Shown: in pieces, positions 1-12,600 of the stretch
How positions within the stretch are numbered: position 1 is the stretch's first letter
How the letters are laid out: each line of letters begins with the position of its first letter
Assembly (NCBI RefSeq): GCF_029227915.1
Contig: NC_079882.1
Location: 22,447,001-22,511,000, forward strand
Source of the DNA: Hydractinia symbiolongicarpus
Taxonomy: Eukaryota; Cnidaria; Hydrozoa; Anthoathecata; Hydractiniidae
Direction: 5' to 3'
DNA length: 64,000 bases
The notes under the pieces: generated by a model
The model's database searches: none
Told to the model about the DNA's origin: nothing
What the model saw: the letters and a program-made list of their open reading frames with translations, nothing else
Made by a program: the position numbers and the translations under genes

Positions 1-620
1 GATTTTATTAACAGACACCACTTTAACAGCATTCCTTTTGCAGAGAAGCCTTTTAACCAAATATGTATAACTGCCTTCAATGCCAGTAGTACCAACCGGG
101 TGGCTATAGAAGAGTGTATATGGTGATCCATAATATAATATCACCATAGTTGATTCATCGTTAGTTAAGAAAACTTTGTCCACCCAAGCAGCATTTGTAA
201 TGTATATACTCTCAGAAGCTAAATAATACAATAAAAATAAATAAATCAATGTACAGATAATTAACCATAAAATAAAGCTCAAATTATCTAAAATTAGAAA
301 CTCCTCTTCTCTGAAAACCCTGTTAGTTCCTTCAGTGTGGACTAACTCACCAAAACATATGGAAATAGTTTCAAAGTAAAGGCCATGTGTGAAAAAAGAA
401 TGTAAATATCAAATAGATCATGTGAAAGTTGTAAAAATTTCAATTTCGTTTGGATTCTCTGCTTTAATGATATTTTAGTTAAATTTTTATAAAAACAATC
501 TATATCTTATTATAGTAAACTAGTCGTCAGTCTGTGGAAAATCTTCCAGAGGCTCACCCGGCACACATATTTCAGTTCTCACATTCTTATACATCTCCCA
601 AACATAGGTAATTTGTGCAT
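1..620 (-). CDS. Gene C downstream exons at window edge (620-558 and 218 to <1)
   Basis: The exon at 218 runs off the left edge and stays open for 72 codons: ASESIYITNAAWVDKVFLTN, later VILYYGSPYTLFYSH and YTYLVKRLLC. It looks like beta-rich extracellular sequence but I cannot assign a family. The small 63-base exon 620-558 (AQITYVWEMYKNVRTEICV) has good splice signals and fits phase 1 on both sides. It is less certain because part of it (ATTACCTATGTTT) also occurs in gene A exon 1 and could reflect a shared repeat. Confidence 0.55.
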
Positions 621-3600
621 CTGTAGCATTTGGCTACCATTATTAACAAAACATGGCTATCATTGGAGAGATTACCATTTTACTTAATTAACGTGCTTTT
701 GAACTTAGCGTTGATGGTAATTTTTATAGGCGTTAATTTCAACTAAAAAAATCAGTAAGACACCATAACCTAAGGGTAGTGGTAAGAGATTTGTTGTTGC
801 CCAAATGATTACTGAAGATACTGATAACGAAAGAGAAAGACCCATTTTATTCTTAATGAATGCAAAAAAAACATGTATTCTAACAATTTCCTAAAAATTA
901 TTTCCTAATGTTAACTATTTCCACATAAATTTTTACAAGGATTTCACTGAAGAAATATCAACACTTAATCCATTGTTTAATGTTTAATGTGTTGGTTGAC
1001 AAATTGCAAAAAATATAATTTTATAAGACATTTTTATTGGTTCGTCTAGACTGCCCAAAAATAAATTTTTAAACGCTTACCAAACCTGGGCAAAATTTTT
1101 TGGAGTAACTTAAAAGATAAGCAATTCAAACAACTGTTTTAAACTTTTATACTGTAAAAGAAGTAAAATAAATTATTATAACGTAACTCAGGTTATCTTT
1201 GAAACTAAAACGAATGAAATGATGCAAATAGAAATACTAATCAACAGCGATAAATGTGTGCTGTTAAATCCTTATTAAGTGTTGGTCAGAAGACTTTCTT
1301 TTTTAATAATTAAGGGTTTTTTTTTTGTTTCTTTGCAGATAAAACTTTCGCAGCTGGGATAATTTTTATTATTTTTAAAACTTTTAGGCTTGTGAAAATA
1401 AATTTTTAAGGAAATAAACTTTTGTGATTTAAGCTAAAACCAGAAAAATTCACAAAACTTTTTTCGGCAAACTCTTCTTTCATTAAAGTTCTAGCCGCAA
1501 TTAAATTTGACAAACTGCATTAATTTAATTGAAATAAGAGCTTCCACTTATTTCTAAAGCATTTATTTTCTGAGTGCTAAATTTGCTATAACAAGATTTA
1601 TACAATAACAAGATTTGTATAATCAAGGCAATAAAGGCAACAAAATAACAAGTAAAAGATGAAAATTCTATATAATTTAGCCTCTTCAGTTCAACAGTAA
1701 TGGTACTTTTATTACTGAGAGTTCTGCAAAAGTGCATTTAAATCTCCCATTTGAGCTACAGAAGCTGTGCAAGCACAACAGCCGCTCAACTAGACAACTG
1801 CCAAGACAATCAATCCTATTCTCGTATTGAACGGTAAGCGGAAATGATTGATTCACACTTTTTATAGTCTCTGGCATGACTCAGCCAGAGTTTGAACCTA
1901 ATACCTTCTGCACTGGAGCGGAACGCTCCACCACAAAGCCACCAGTCAGGTTAGAACGTTTACAAAAAATTTTTCTTATAACTTTAAGAAAAATGAAAAA
2001 ATACAGCTCAACTGGAAAACCAATCAATACTTATGAAATAATTTAAAAACAAAAGCATTTTAAACTTGATAGTTCTCCTTAGCCCTGGCTTTGGTAGAAA
2101 TGCTGTTTGGGAGGAATTAATTATGCTTATTGGTTGTAAAACGACTAAATACAAACTCATTCCATGTAGAAATAGGGGGATCATAAATGACATTACATAT
2201 ATATTTTGCTTAATTCTCCCTAAATTTTAATTTCTTGTGTATTACTAACGCTATGACCACGATTCTTGGTAGACTTGTTGACTATGTAGTAGTTTTACTC
2301 CAGAATAAAAAAATAAATTTATCGACATTATATCAGCAACAAAGTTTCTTATTTTAGACAATTCTTTTGAGAAATGAGAAATATTAATTCTCATGTCATT
2401 AAACTTGGAAAACCTACACAATACAACATTTAAGACGATCCAGGTAAAGAAAATAATGACGTCATTTCGGTGAATTGGCATTTTTGGTAAATCTGGTTTT
2501 AAGCCACATGGTGTGTTATTTTTACTTTAGTTTCTAAACCACATGGGTAGGGTATGGCCAAAGTTATCAATTAAAATTGGTATTATCGTTGTCTACTTCT
2601 TGTTTTGTTACCTGTAGTAAAAAAATGAGTTAACCACAATAACTCAAAGTTTATCAACAACTTCGTCTTTTTTAAAATCTTTTTCAAAATCTCTAAAATT
2701 TCTAAAATCTTTTCCACTGAGTAATTAACAGTATAGCTTGACGTTTTCCAAGTTTTTTTTTAATAGTTTTTCTTTTAAAAAGCTCTTTTGTCATGTAACT
2801 TTGTTGTGTGCATGAAACCATGCAGTGAATTTGGAGGCAAATGTTCAACTTTTGTTAAAAAGAAAAGTCTCACCACATTTTTTGGTGCTATAATAAATCA
2901 TTTTCACTTGAGGCTTTAAGAATAAGCTAGGCGTATTGTTTTCTATTGGTAAGCTTTGACGCACAAATTTGTTGTGTTTGAATAAAAATTGGGGCTTTAA
3001 TTGCAGATTGCAGTTCTGATAAAAGCTTGAAATCCTTAAAAACTCTGCTCTGTAACTAGGTAGTTGAACTAACAAACAACCAATGTCCTTTCTTTCAATA
3101 ATCAATGATACATGGACTTGCCTTAATACTTGCCTTACAAGTTGTCACTACCCACACTAGTGTTACAGAGTAAAATAATAAAAATGTGAAGAAAATCTCA
3201 ATTCTTCTCATTGGCCATGAAAAAAAAAACTACATCCTTTACGCGTTTAGGCAGCAATGCAGATATTGCTTTCTATTTACTATTATTTTTTCTCTTAAAA
3301 CATGTTTCATCACTGTTTATATAGTAGTTTTTAGCACTTAGCAGGCTGTTTCTATATAACGTAGGTGATACAATTACGTAAGAATAGTTTTAAGTGAAGT
3401 GATTACTCCTTGAATCGTAAATATACATGCATATTACTCACAATCACAGACAACAACATCCAGCTTCATTTGAAAAACTTCTCCACGAAAGGTTAGAGGT
3501 AGAACACGCAAATATCTGGCATAAACAGGAAATGGAAGACTAAGATATTCAATAAAGTATTCCTTTTTCTGGAACATCTAAATATAACATAATTTGAAGT

Positions 3601-6600
3601 AAAAATAATACACATTAAACCATTTCCTATAATAATATGGTGTGTCAATGTGTTTGTGACAGGCGATTTCGACATGTGTTCATTTTCCTCTAATGTCGCC
3701 ATAAAGCTTCTGTCTCAAATGATAAATTTACAAACTAATAAAGTTAAAATAATTAATTGAAATAATTAATTAATGGAGCTATTACAATACCCTTAAAACT
3801 TTAAGACCAAATAACTTGGAAACAAGGTGGTGACACAGTAATTTTTAACGCGTGGGTAACTAGGGAAAACCTGGGACCAAATTGGTAAGTTTCTCAAACC
3901 GAATCCGTTTTAGAATAAACAGATTGATGAAGTCATTAAAAAACATTTAAACCTCAATATCTCTGCAACCATTCGTCAAAATTACATGATACTATACATT
4001 TTCTTAATCAGCATTTTAAGATCTATATGATGAGGGAAACAGATATACAAATTTCTAAAAAAAATTTTTGTATTTGGCAGATAAACAAATATCTGAATAA
4101 AACGTTTTGTATGCATTGATGAGTCCTTCCAGAAGTCATTAAAATTCAAGTGATAGTTTTCTTTTCATTTTTCTCCTGCCTAAGTAGATTTTTCCACGGG
4201 CCTTATTGACTAGTTTGATATAAAAAAACAAACAGAACAGAACGATGAGGGTGTATGCCTCCCAGGGTGTGATACAATTGGAGAAAATTTTATTGACTAG
4301 TTCGGAGATATATTACTGCTATACATTTTAGGAGGAAAATATGTCACATGGAGAGATACATCTTTCCTATGTAGTGTCCTTACTTTGTCTACAGCTTGTG
4401 ATATAAAGATAGCATCAAATTTATGGCACAGTGGGCAGATATATTGCCTGGCAAGCAAGAATACGTGGGTTCAAGTCCCACAATTTACAACCTTAGCAGC
4501 ATTGGTAAACTAATGTGCAGGTTTTATGCTCATATTGGCTATACTTCTCTGCAATATCATTTTGCCTCTAGATAAATGAAATAAAAAATCAATGACTAAT
4601 TAACATAATAAAAAAATGGACGTACATGTATACTTGAGTCAGCATTAACAACATCTCTCCAATCCACATTGTCTGAGGAATATTTTAAAGTAAATTGATG
4701 AGGTGAACCTGTTTTGTCACCATATGCAACAAGTGTAAACACAAATTGTTCTTCCTGCAGGTCCACTTGTAGATAGTTATCACCAGGATTACAGTCTTTC
4801 CAAAAGTAAGTTTGCGAAGGATGAGCTTTAGAAGCCTGGTAGTTAGTGTTGGAGCATGACACTTTGTCTGAAAATGTTGCTGTATTAACACTGACAACAT
4901 AATCAAATATTTTAGCAGCACATGCTGAAATGAAATATAACAAGCGAAACTGAGTTTAACACATCAAAAAAATAATAATAATCTAATCCTCAAAAAATTC
5001 GCATTTTCAAATGGTTTTTACCCATTTTGCCCACTAATCCACCATCCTACGAAGGTGCATTATTGCAGCTAATTCGTGCAAGTAACTTAAAATAACTTGA
5101 AAACTCCAAAGTCCTTTATTTCGTAACAATAAAAACTCCTGCAAACTTTACCAACAGTAACATTTATAATTTTACATATAAGCTTACGTTGTATTTCTTG
5201 CAACTAATTGGGTTAAAAGACTTACCATAGTAAATAAAATTATCCAATCTTCCCACCACGCTTCCCAACACTGGAAAATTTAAAACATCTATATTTCCTG
5301 GAATTAATTCAAAAACAATTGCAATTTTTACACTGGAATACCAATTCATGGATTTAACTGCCATTGCCAACAATGATCTTAAATCTAAGATTTCCAAATA
5401 TTCATTAGTGCGTTTTATTCTGACATCTTTCGATAATAACTCTTTTTTGCTTGTGTACTCACAGTTTGTTACAAAAGCTGAATCAGACACAATAAATAAT
5501 CTTGCTCTTCTTTTAATTTCTCCAGTGTTGCCATCCTGTGTATAATATAACTTTAGAGTGACGTCATTTAGCACTTCGACTTTCTTTTGTATTTGAACAT
5601 CAGGAATGTATACACCAATGCTATTGGCAAAGTCAAAATTACTGGTTTTGCAAGTTGTGTCATAAGTAGATGCTACTGTAATATCATAACTTTTCTTGAC
5701 TCCTTTTGATCTTGTATTGGGAACTAAAAAAGGTATTTATTAAATATTTATTACAAAACAGATAGAAAAAGTAAAGCTAATAGCTGACACATAACAAAGC
5801 AAACCTTTTGATGAGAAGGCAACTGAAAATCCAGATGTGCAACTATCAGGATTATTGAAACAATTTTTTTCGCCTTGTAACTTTGTAGTCTGAATTCTCT
5901 GTTCTGTAGAATTTCCAAAGTAAACACCTTCTTCATCTGATGCTAAAGGTTGTCGAGAGGAAAGGTCTTTAAATGTCACTTGGTCCTGAATGGATCCGGA
6001 ACGAAAAGTCCAATGATGATCAGCTAAGAAAAGCAGATAATAAATAAGAAGCGAAAGCACTATACTTAAACATTCTCCATGTTTAAAAAATTAAAGAAAA
6101 AGCTTAAGAAACAAAGTATTGATTGGAGTTTAACACATGGTGATTTGTTAATTAAATTTGAAATTTAAATTCTTTTGCCTTTAATATGTCATTCTTAAAA
6201 GGTGGCAGCAACTAAAGCAAACGCGTTTAGTGCCACTTAAGTCAATAAAGTTTTATTTAAACTGTTGTTGTTACTTTTACTATGTGGTGATATTGAATTG
6301 TGTCCTGGACCGAGGAAAACCTCATGGCATTATGTAAAGAAAAGTTAGTTTTCCACAACATTTGTGGATTACTAAGTAACATGGCTTACTTTGAATCACT
6401 TTCGAGCTTCACAGAAAGGAAAATTGACAATATTGAACTATCAGAACACATATTGTTAACAACAACAACACAGATAATGATGGTTTATATACAAGGATAT
6501 TTTAAAACAAAACCAAAGTTCGGGGATAGGCGAAGAAAATGCGTTCTATATTAAAGATGGATGAAACTTCAAATTCCTTAATTGAGTCGTTATGGAAAAA

Positions 6601-9600
6601 AGTTTTTATACAAAAATCACTTTTAATTGGATGTTTTTATCGCCCTACTGAGGGATCAAAGTATTTGCAACCTAACTCCAACGGATTATGAAATAATCAT
6701 CGAGAAAAAGTTACAGGTAGTAATTGCACTGAAATCATACTTGAGAGATTTTAATATCAATTATGAAACAAAAAAAACACTGACAGAGATTTTGAGTCAA
6801 TCGTTAATGGATATGGTTTTAAACAATTATTTAATAAACCTAAACGCATAACAGATACCTCAGCAGGTACATCTTTAATTGATCTGTTCTTTACCAACTA
6901 TCTACAAAACGTATCTTTTGTAGATGTATTTGCCAGATCACTTAGTGAACATGACATGGTAACTGCATCAGAAAAATGAATCACATGAAAAACTCCATGT
7001 GCAAAAATCAAATGTTTAAATTACACAAGTTATGATCAAGAAAAAATATGTAAGAATATAAATGATATCAATTGGCAACCCTGTCTACTAGGCTACAGAT
7101 GGCCACAACAAAGTTGATTACATCAACACTGAACTTCAGAAATTTTTTAATAAACACACACCTATGATTGCAAAACGCATTAAAGAGCGTCCTTTCAAGT
7201 GGCTTAACGATGATGTTAAATCTGACATGAACAACCATGACAAATCACTTTTGAAAGCACGTAAAATAAGAGAGAATAATGATTAGAAAATTTATAGAAA
7301 ATTGTGTAACTGGTGTAACAACAAAATCAAAAAAAAAAAACAGAAGCAAACTATTCAGAAAACCACCTTAACTGAGAGTATGGGTCATCCTCAGAAATTT
7401 AAGAAAACACTAAAATCAGTGTTTAGTAACATAGATAACATAGATAAAAAAAATTGCAAATAACTTCAGAAATTATTTTAGTAAAGTTATAAGAGCTTTG
7501 AAAACTGCAGCCATGCCTCTGTCATTTTGACCAAGAAAAACATCATTACCTAAAACATATCTAAGCCGCTATGCCATATTGTCAATCTTTCCATTGAAAC
7601 TTCCACTGTGCTAACCACTATGCCTGTGTTTAAGTCTGGTGATAGTTCCAATCCAGAAAACTTTAGACCCATATTCGTTCTTCTGTTTATAAGCTGTTTA
7701 TAACCAGTTAATGGATTTCTTAGAATAAGGAAATGTTCTGAGTGATCCGTCAGCAGGATTTTTGAAAAAAAACAATCCATCAAGTCGGCTTCCACTCTTT
7801 TATGGGATAGTGTACGCAGAGAAATAGATAATGGTAAAATGGTAGACTGTATAAACATAGACCTATCTAAAGCCTGACACAATTGCTCATGGTGTTTAAA
7901 TAACGAAGTCGCAGGCTTATAGTATTAAAGAGAATGAATTAGCGTGGTTAACAGATAACCTTTTCAACAGAACTCAAAATGTGGAGATTGACAATATCTG
8001 TTCTAATGAAGAAGCTATATATTGAGGCGTACCCCAGGGTTCAATTCTGGGGCCACCACTATTTTTTATCTTCTTTGACAACTTTATACTAAATTAAAGA
8101 ATTTGACAGACAACAAATTTGCAGAAGACATTGATCTTTTCAAGTTTATTTCCGTGAAAATGAGCTAATCATGAACATATAAACAGAGGCAAGACCAAAG
8201 TGATGCTTTTTGGTAATTTACAACAATTAAAACTACATGAAGATTCATGTATGCCGCTGCATGTTGTTTATGGTGGTACTATTTTCAATGTTGTGTCCCA
8301 ATACAAGCACTTTGGAACGATAGTTGATAACCACTTATGTATGTAACTGCAAGTAGTGGGTTAAGATTGTTACAATGTATGAGAGTTTCTTACAAGTGAC
8401 ATTTACCTACAGCAGCACTCTAAAAGTTTTGTTTAATGTGAGTCTGTTGAGAAAGCTGGATTCATTTGTTAATCATGCCAAAAACATTAAAACAAAAACA
8501 AACAAACAGCTAACATGATTAATGCACGATGGTTAAAGAGTGTTTCTTTAAAATACTTCACCATTGATACTTTCAATAATTATTTTGATGTTTAAAAACA
8601 TTCTAGAAGAACTACAAACAATCTGTTTTCCATCAAGTTACTGTAAGTAAACCGTTAGGCACAGTTTGTTCTTTGTCGTGGTAGCTTATAACTCATATAT
8701 AACTCATTGCAGCACTGTGCTTGGAATTTTATTTATTTTGAACTAATTTTACTATTTTTATCTGTTTGTAAAAAGAATCAAATAAACTTGCTCAAATCTT
8801 CTTGTAACACGAAAAAAAGAAATAAGTCCCTATACCTAAGCAAGAACAAAAATTATTGATAATAAACCAAAGGGGCAGTAAAGTTAACCCACCCCTCTTC
8901 CTCCTCCACCACCATACACACACACACACACACACACACATACACAAAACAGGATTAAATTATAATTTCAAGCATTTGAATCCCCACTTAAATAAAGTTT
9001 TTTTTATTTAGAACAAAATTATAACTTACGATAAGAAAAGGGATGGCCATACAGTTCCAGCTTGACAAAAGGGCATCCATAGGTGCAACTTGGATGATAT
9101 TCAATGTACTGTCCAAATAACGGGTAGTTGAATACAAACTGCGTAATCTCTGACGATGAGTAGGTCTTAGGTGGTGTAATATCCTAGATAATATATTGTT
9201 TTAGATCACTATATATTTGTAATATTACATGATTTTTTAATAAAAAAGTATAAAAAACTAAAAAAAGGGATTCTAGGCAACACTGTATTTAGGACTTATT
9301 TGAAAAGAATAGTTTTTAAATTAGCATTCAAATATTTTATTAAATAATCCTTTATAAAATGATTTCTACTTCAACGCCCAAGAGACTTTAAAATGGGGAT
9401 GTAACAACATGGAGGATAAAAATATTGCATTTCGAAGCCTCTAAATTATCAATGTTATTTCACAGTTCTATGAAAAACTGAAAGTTGCAGTTTTTAATGA
9501 GCAAAAACATATGCTGTGAAGACCAGCAATAATGTATATATATTTTGTGTTTAAACTAACACAACATTCAGGAATGATTTAAACTAATTAAGTGAACTAA

Positions 9601-12600
9601 TAATGGAGAATTAAGCCTAAAAGTTGGTTTTGTTTTGTGAAATGTGAACATGGTCAATTGTGGAAGCATTTTCCTTTTTGTTAGAATAACACTTAACTTG
9701 CGTTAACACAATTAGATGAAACTTTATGTTAAAAGACTTCAAGGATATAGTAAACACTTTGGGCATGATTTCTTAATCAGTATCTTTTTTGAGCTGTTAT
9801 AAATGTATCCCTTCATATACATCACTGAAAAGTATTTTTAAATAACTATCACAAAAATATTTTGCTTGTACAAGATGCAGAAATAACTACTAGCTTCATA
9901 AAATGGCCAATTCGTACCAAACACTCAGTGTTCTATTGAATCATAATTAAATGTATATAAAACCATTATTTTAAACTATTTTACACAAAGGCCTTAATTT
10001 TAATCCAAACTACTTTTTCCTGGACAAAGTATAAAAGGTTATCTGGTTTTCAACCTAAAAAACCTTAAATCCATTGGTTTAAGGGTAGTTTAAGGAAGAT
10101 TTTGAATGCAAAAAAGGTTTTACAGAGTTTTAAAAATATGTCACAGACACTTTGACAGGTAAATATTATTTTAACCAGTCTTAATCTAAATTATAACACA
10201 TAATTTTGCACAATCAATTTTTTTATCTTAGATGTGTAAAAGTATGGTTTGAAGTAACATTCAGTAATAACAAAGAAACCATAAAGAAGGTGTAGCAAAT
10301 AAAATCTTAGAGAATAAATTTTTTTCTTAAGATTTGTTTAAAAAAGATTAGTTTAGAAGTTTTAAATTATTGTCATACTTCTTTTCAAAAAGGGACATAA
10401 TTCACATTTTAAATACACAACAGGCAAAGCACAGTGGTGAAAAACCATGTGAAAATCTCCCATTTGCAGCTACTATCAATTCTATCATCTTACCTTGGGA
10501 AAATTATTTTGGGAAAATTTTGGTTAACTAGATTAGCAAACTCCCAAATTATAGGGTCCTAACTTTTGTAAAACTTTAAAAATATGCAGGAAAGAGATAT
10601 TACTTTTAAATTCTACATAACCTATCCCAAAATAATACTGAAACTCACACCAGGGGCATGAAGCAGGGCATACTGCATTTTTTTCCATAAAATTATCCAG
10701 AGAAACCACATGAATATTTAAAGCGCTATGTTCAGACAAACGCCAAAGTTTGTGTAGAAAATAATGACATCGTAATTGCAGTTTAGGTGTTACTGGGTTT
10801 AGGTTTATTATGTTAAAAAAGTTGTAAGACCCAGAGAAGTAACACTTCTCACATTTTAAGGACTCTAAAATTGCTTAAACATGCTTTTCCAGCACTTTTA
10901 TAAATCAGGTGCTGCGCACTATAGGCAATCTCTTAACTGACTATGGGAATATAAAAGCGCGTCTTGGGTCTTGCTCTCCACATAAGAAGCTGTTATATAT
11001 TTCAAAATTTCTAGCTTCTGTAGTTTCTCTGCAGTTTTTTGTAAATATAGTTGTAATAGATATATCTATTACAACTATATTTTCAAAACAGTTATTAATT
11101 CCCATAGTGCGCAACACTCATTTTATAAAAGCCTGGGAAAAGCAGTGTTTTTTTTACAATTTGGCAGCACATGAAACAATGGAAAAAACCTAAGGCTGCC
11201 ATGACGATATCATTATTTTACAAACTTTATAGGGTTGCACAATAAGTCAGCAAAGTGTGGAGTACTCTGTTTCTTTTCTGATTTAAAGCATTGTATTTTT
11301 AATGCCTGTTGCACCCTTAATAAGAAAAAAATAAATTCTGGGGGAAAACTTCATGGTATTATGTAAATATTGGCGCATGGGCTTAAAAAATGTTGTAAAG
11401 CCAAAATCGTTGAAATCATGTAACCAATAACTTACCAAGTCTGATGAGTTTCCAACGTTGTTTAATATGGTTTAAATACCCCTATCTTTTTAAAAAATAT
11501 TAAAACTGTGAAAATCACAATTAAAGTTTCTGTCATATCCTTATAAAATAAATTATTTCAAGGTGAATAAATAGAAATAAAGGTCACACTGTTAGTATTT
11601 GTAATATACTGCTAAAATATACAGACATTTTGAATCCATAGAAAGCTGAATTTGGCTAAATTTGGAAAACGCCCTAGACGTAATCCCTAGTATTTTTTAC
11701 TCCTTTTTAAAAATGCCCACGACTTTTTAAAGAATGATATGTTTGGCTAAAATCCTAAAATTATACCTCCTTACTGCTTAAAATTTGTCATAGAATTTAA
11801 AATCGCATTTGGTGATTTTGTCATTTAAAAAAAACTGTTGCGCTTGAGGCGCTTTCAAGCAACCACATGACCTAACTTCAAAAATTAGAAACTGGAAAAG
11901 TTTGAACTCAATTTCTACTTTCAGATCGTATTTGTTGATTTTGTCATTTAAAAAAAACCGTTGCGCTTGAGGCGCTTTCAAGCAACCACATGACCTAACT
12001 TCAAAAATTAGAAACTGGAAAAGTTTGAACTCAATTTCTACTTTCAGGAAAAATTAAAATATGAAAAAATATACTTTGATACCAAGTGGGAGATTTTACA
12101 TCACTTCTTAAGCACCATGAAGTTGGATTTAAAATTAGTAACCATAAAAAATTTATATATTATGCAGGAAAAGAAAAGTAACAAGTAACATACACTGCTG
12201 TAAGTACTGAAATTGGTAAAAGAATAGTATATTATGTACCAGATAAACTAATTAATATAAATATAATATGCAACTATAAATGCAATTAATATAAAATCGT
12301 ATTCATAACCAAAGGGTTTTTCCACAGGAATTCACCTGTCACTATTCACAGCTACCATTCTTGGCTCACAAAAAAAGTCATGTATTATAATAGACATACC
12401 ACAGCAGTGGATGTAGCATCATTAGCCTGCACACCAGTATATGCCTTTTTAACAAACATTGCATCTCCATAATATATTTTATAACTATTGGTGTTAGAGG
12501 AGTCTGGTACATGTTGTTGCACAGATATGGATAATATCTTTTGCTTAGTCCCAAAGTCAATTCTTAACCAGGAATAACTTGAAGATCTCCAACCATCCAT

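Larger units (their letters stand above)
9184..12399. other. Gene C intron
   Basis: Contains the foldback element (10868-11162) and the 123-bp duplication (11803-12048). Nothing else is recognised. Confidence 0.6.

Noticed and set aside
7550-7882. 110-residue open frame on the minus strand
   Set aside because: Antisense to reverse transcriptase fragments of the plus-strand LINE (NPENFRPI, GKMVDCINIDLSKA).
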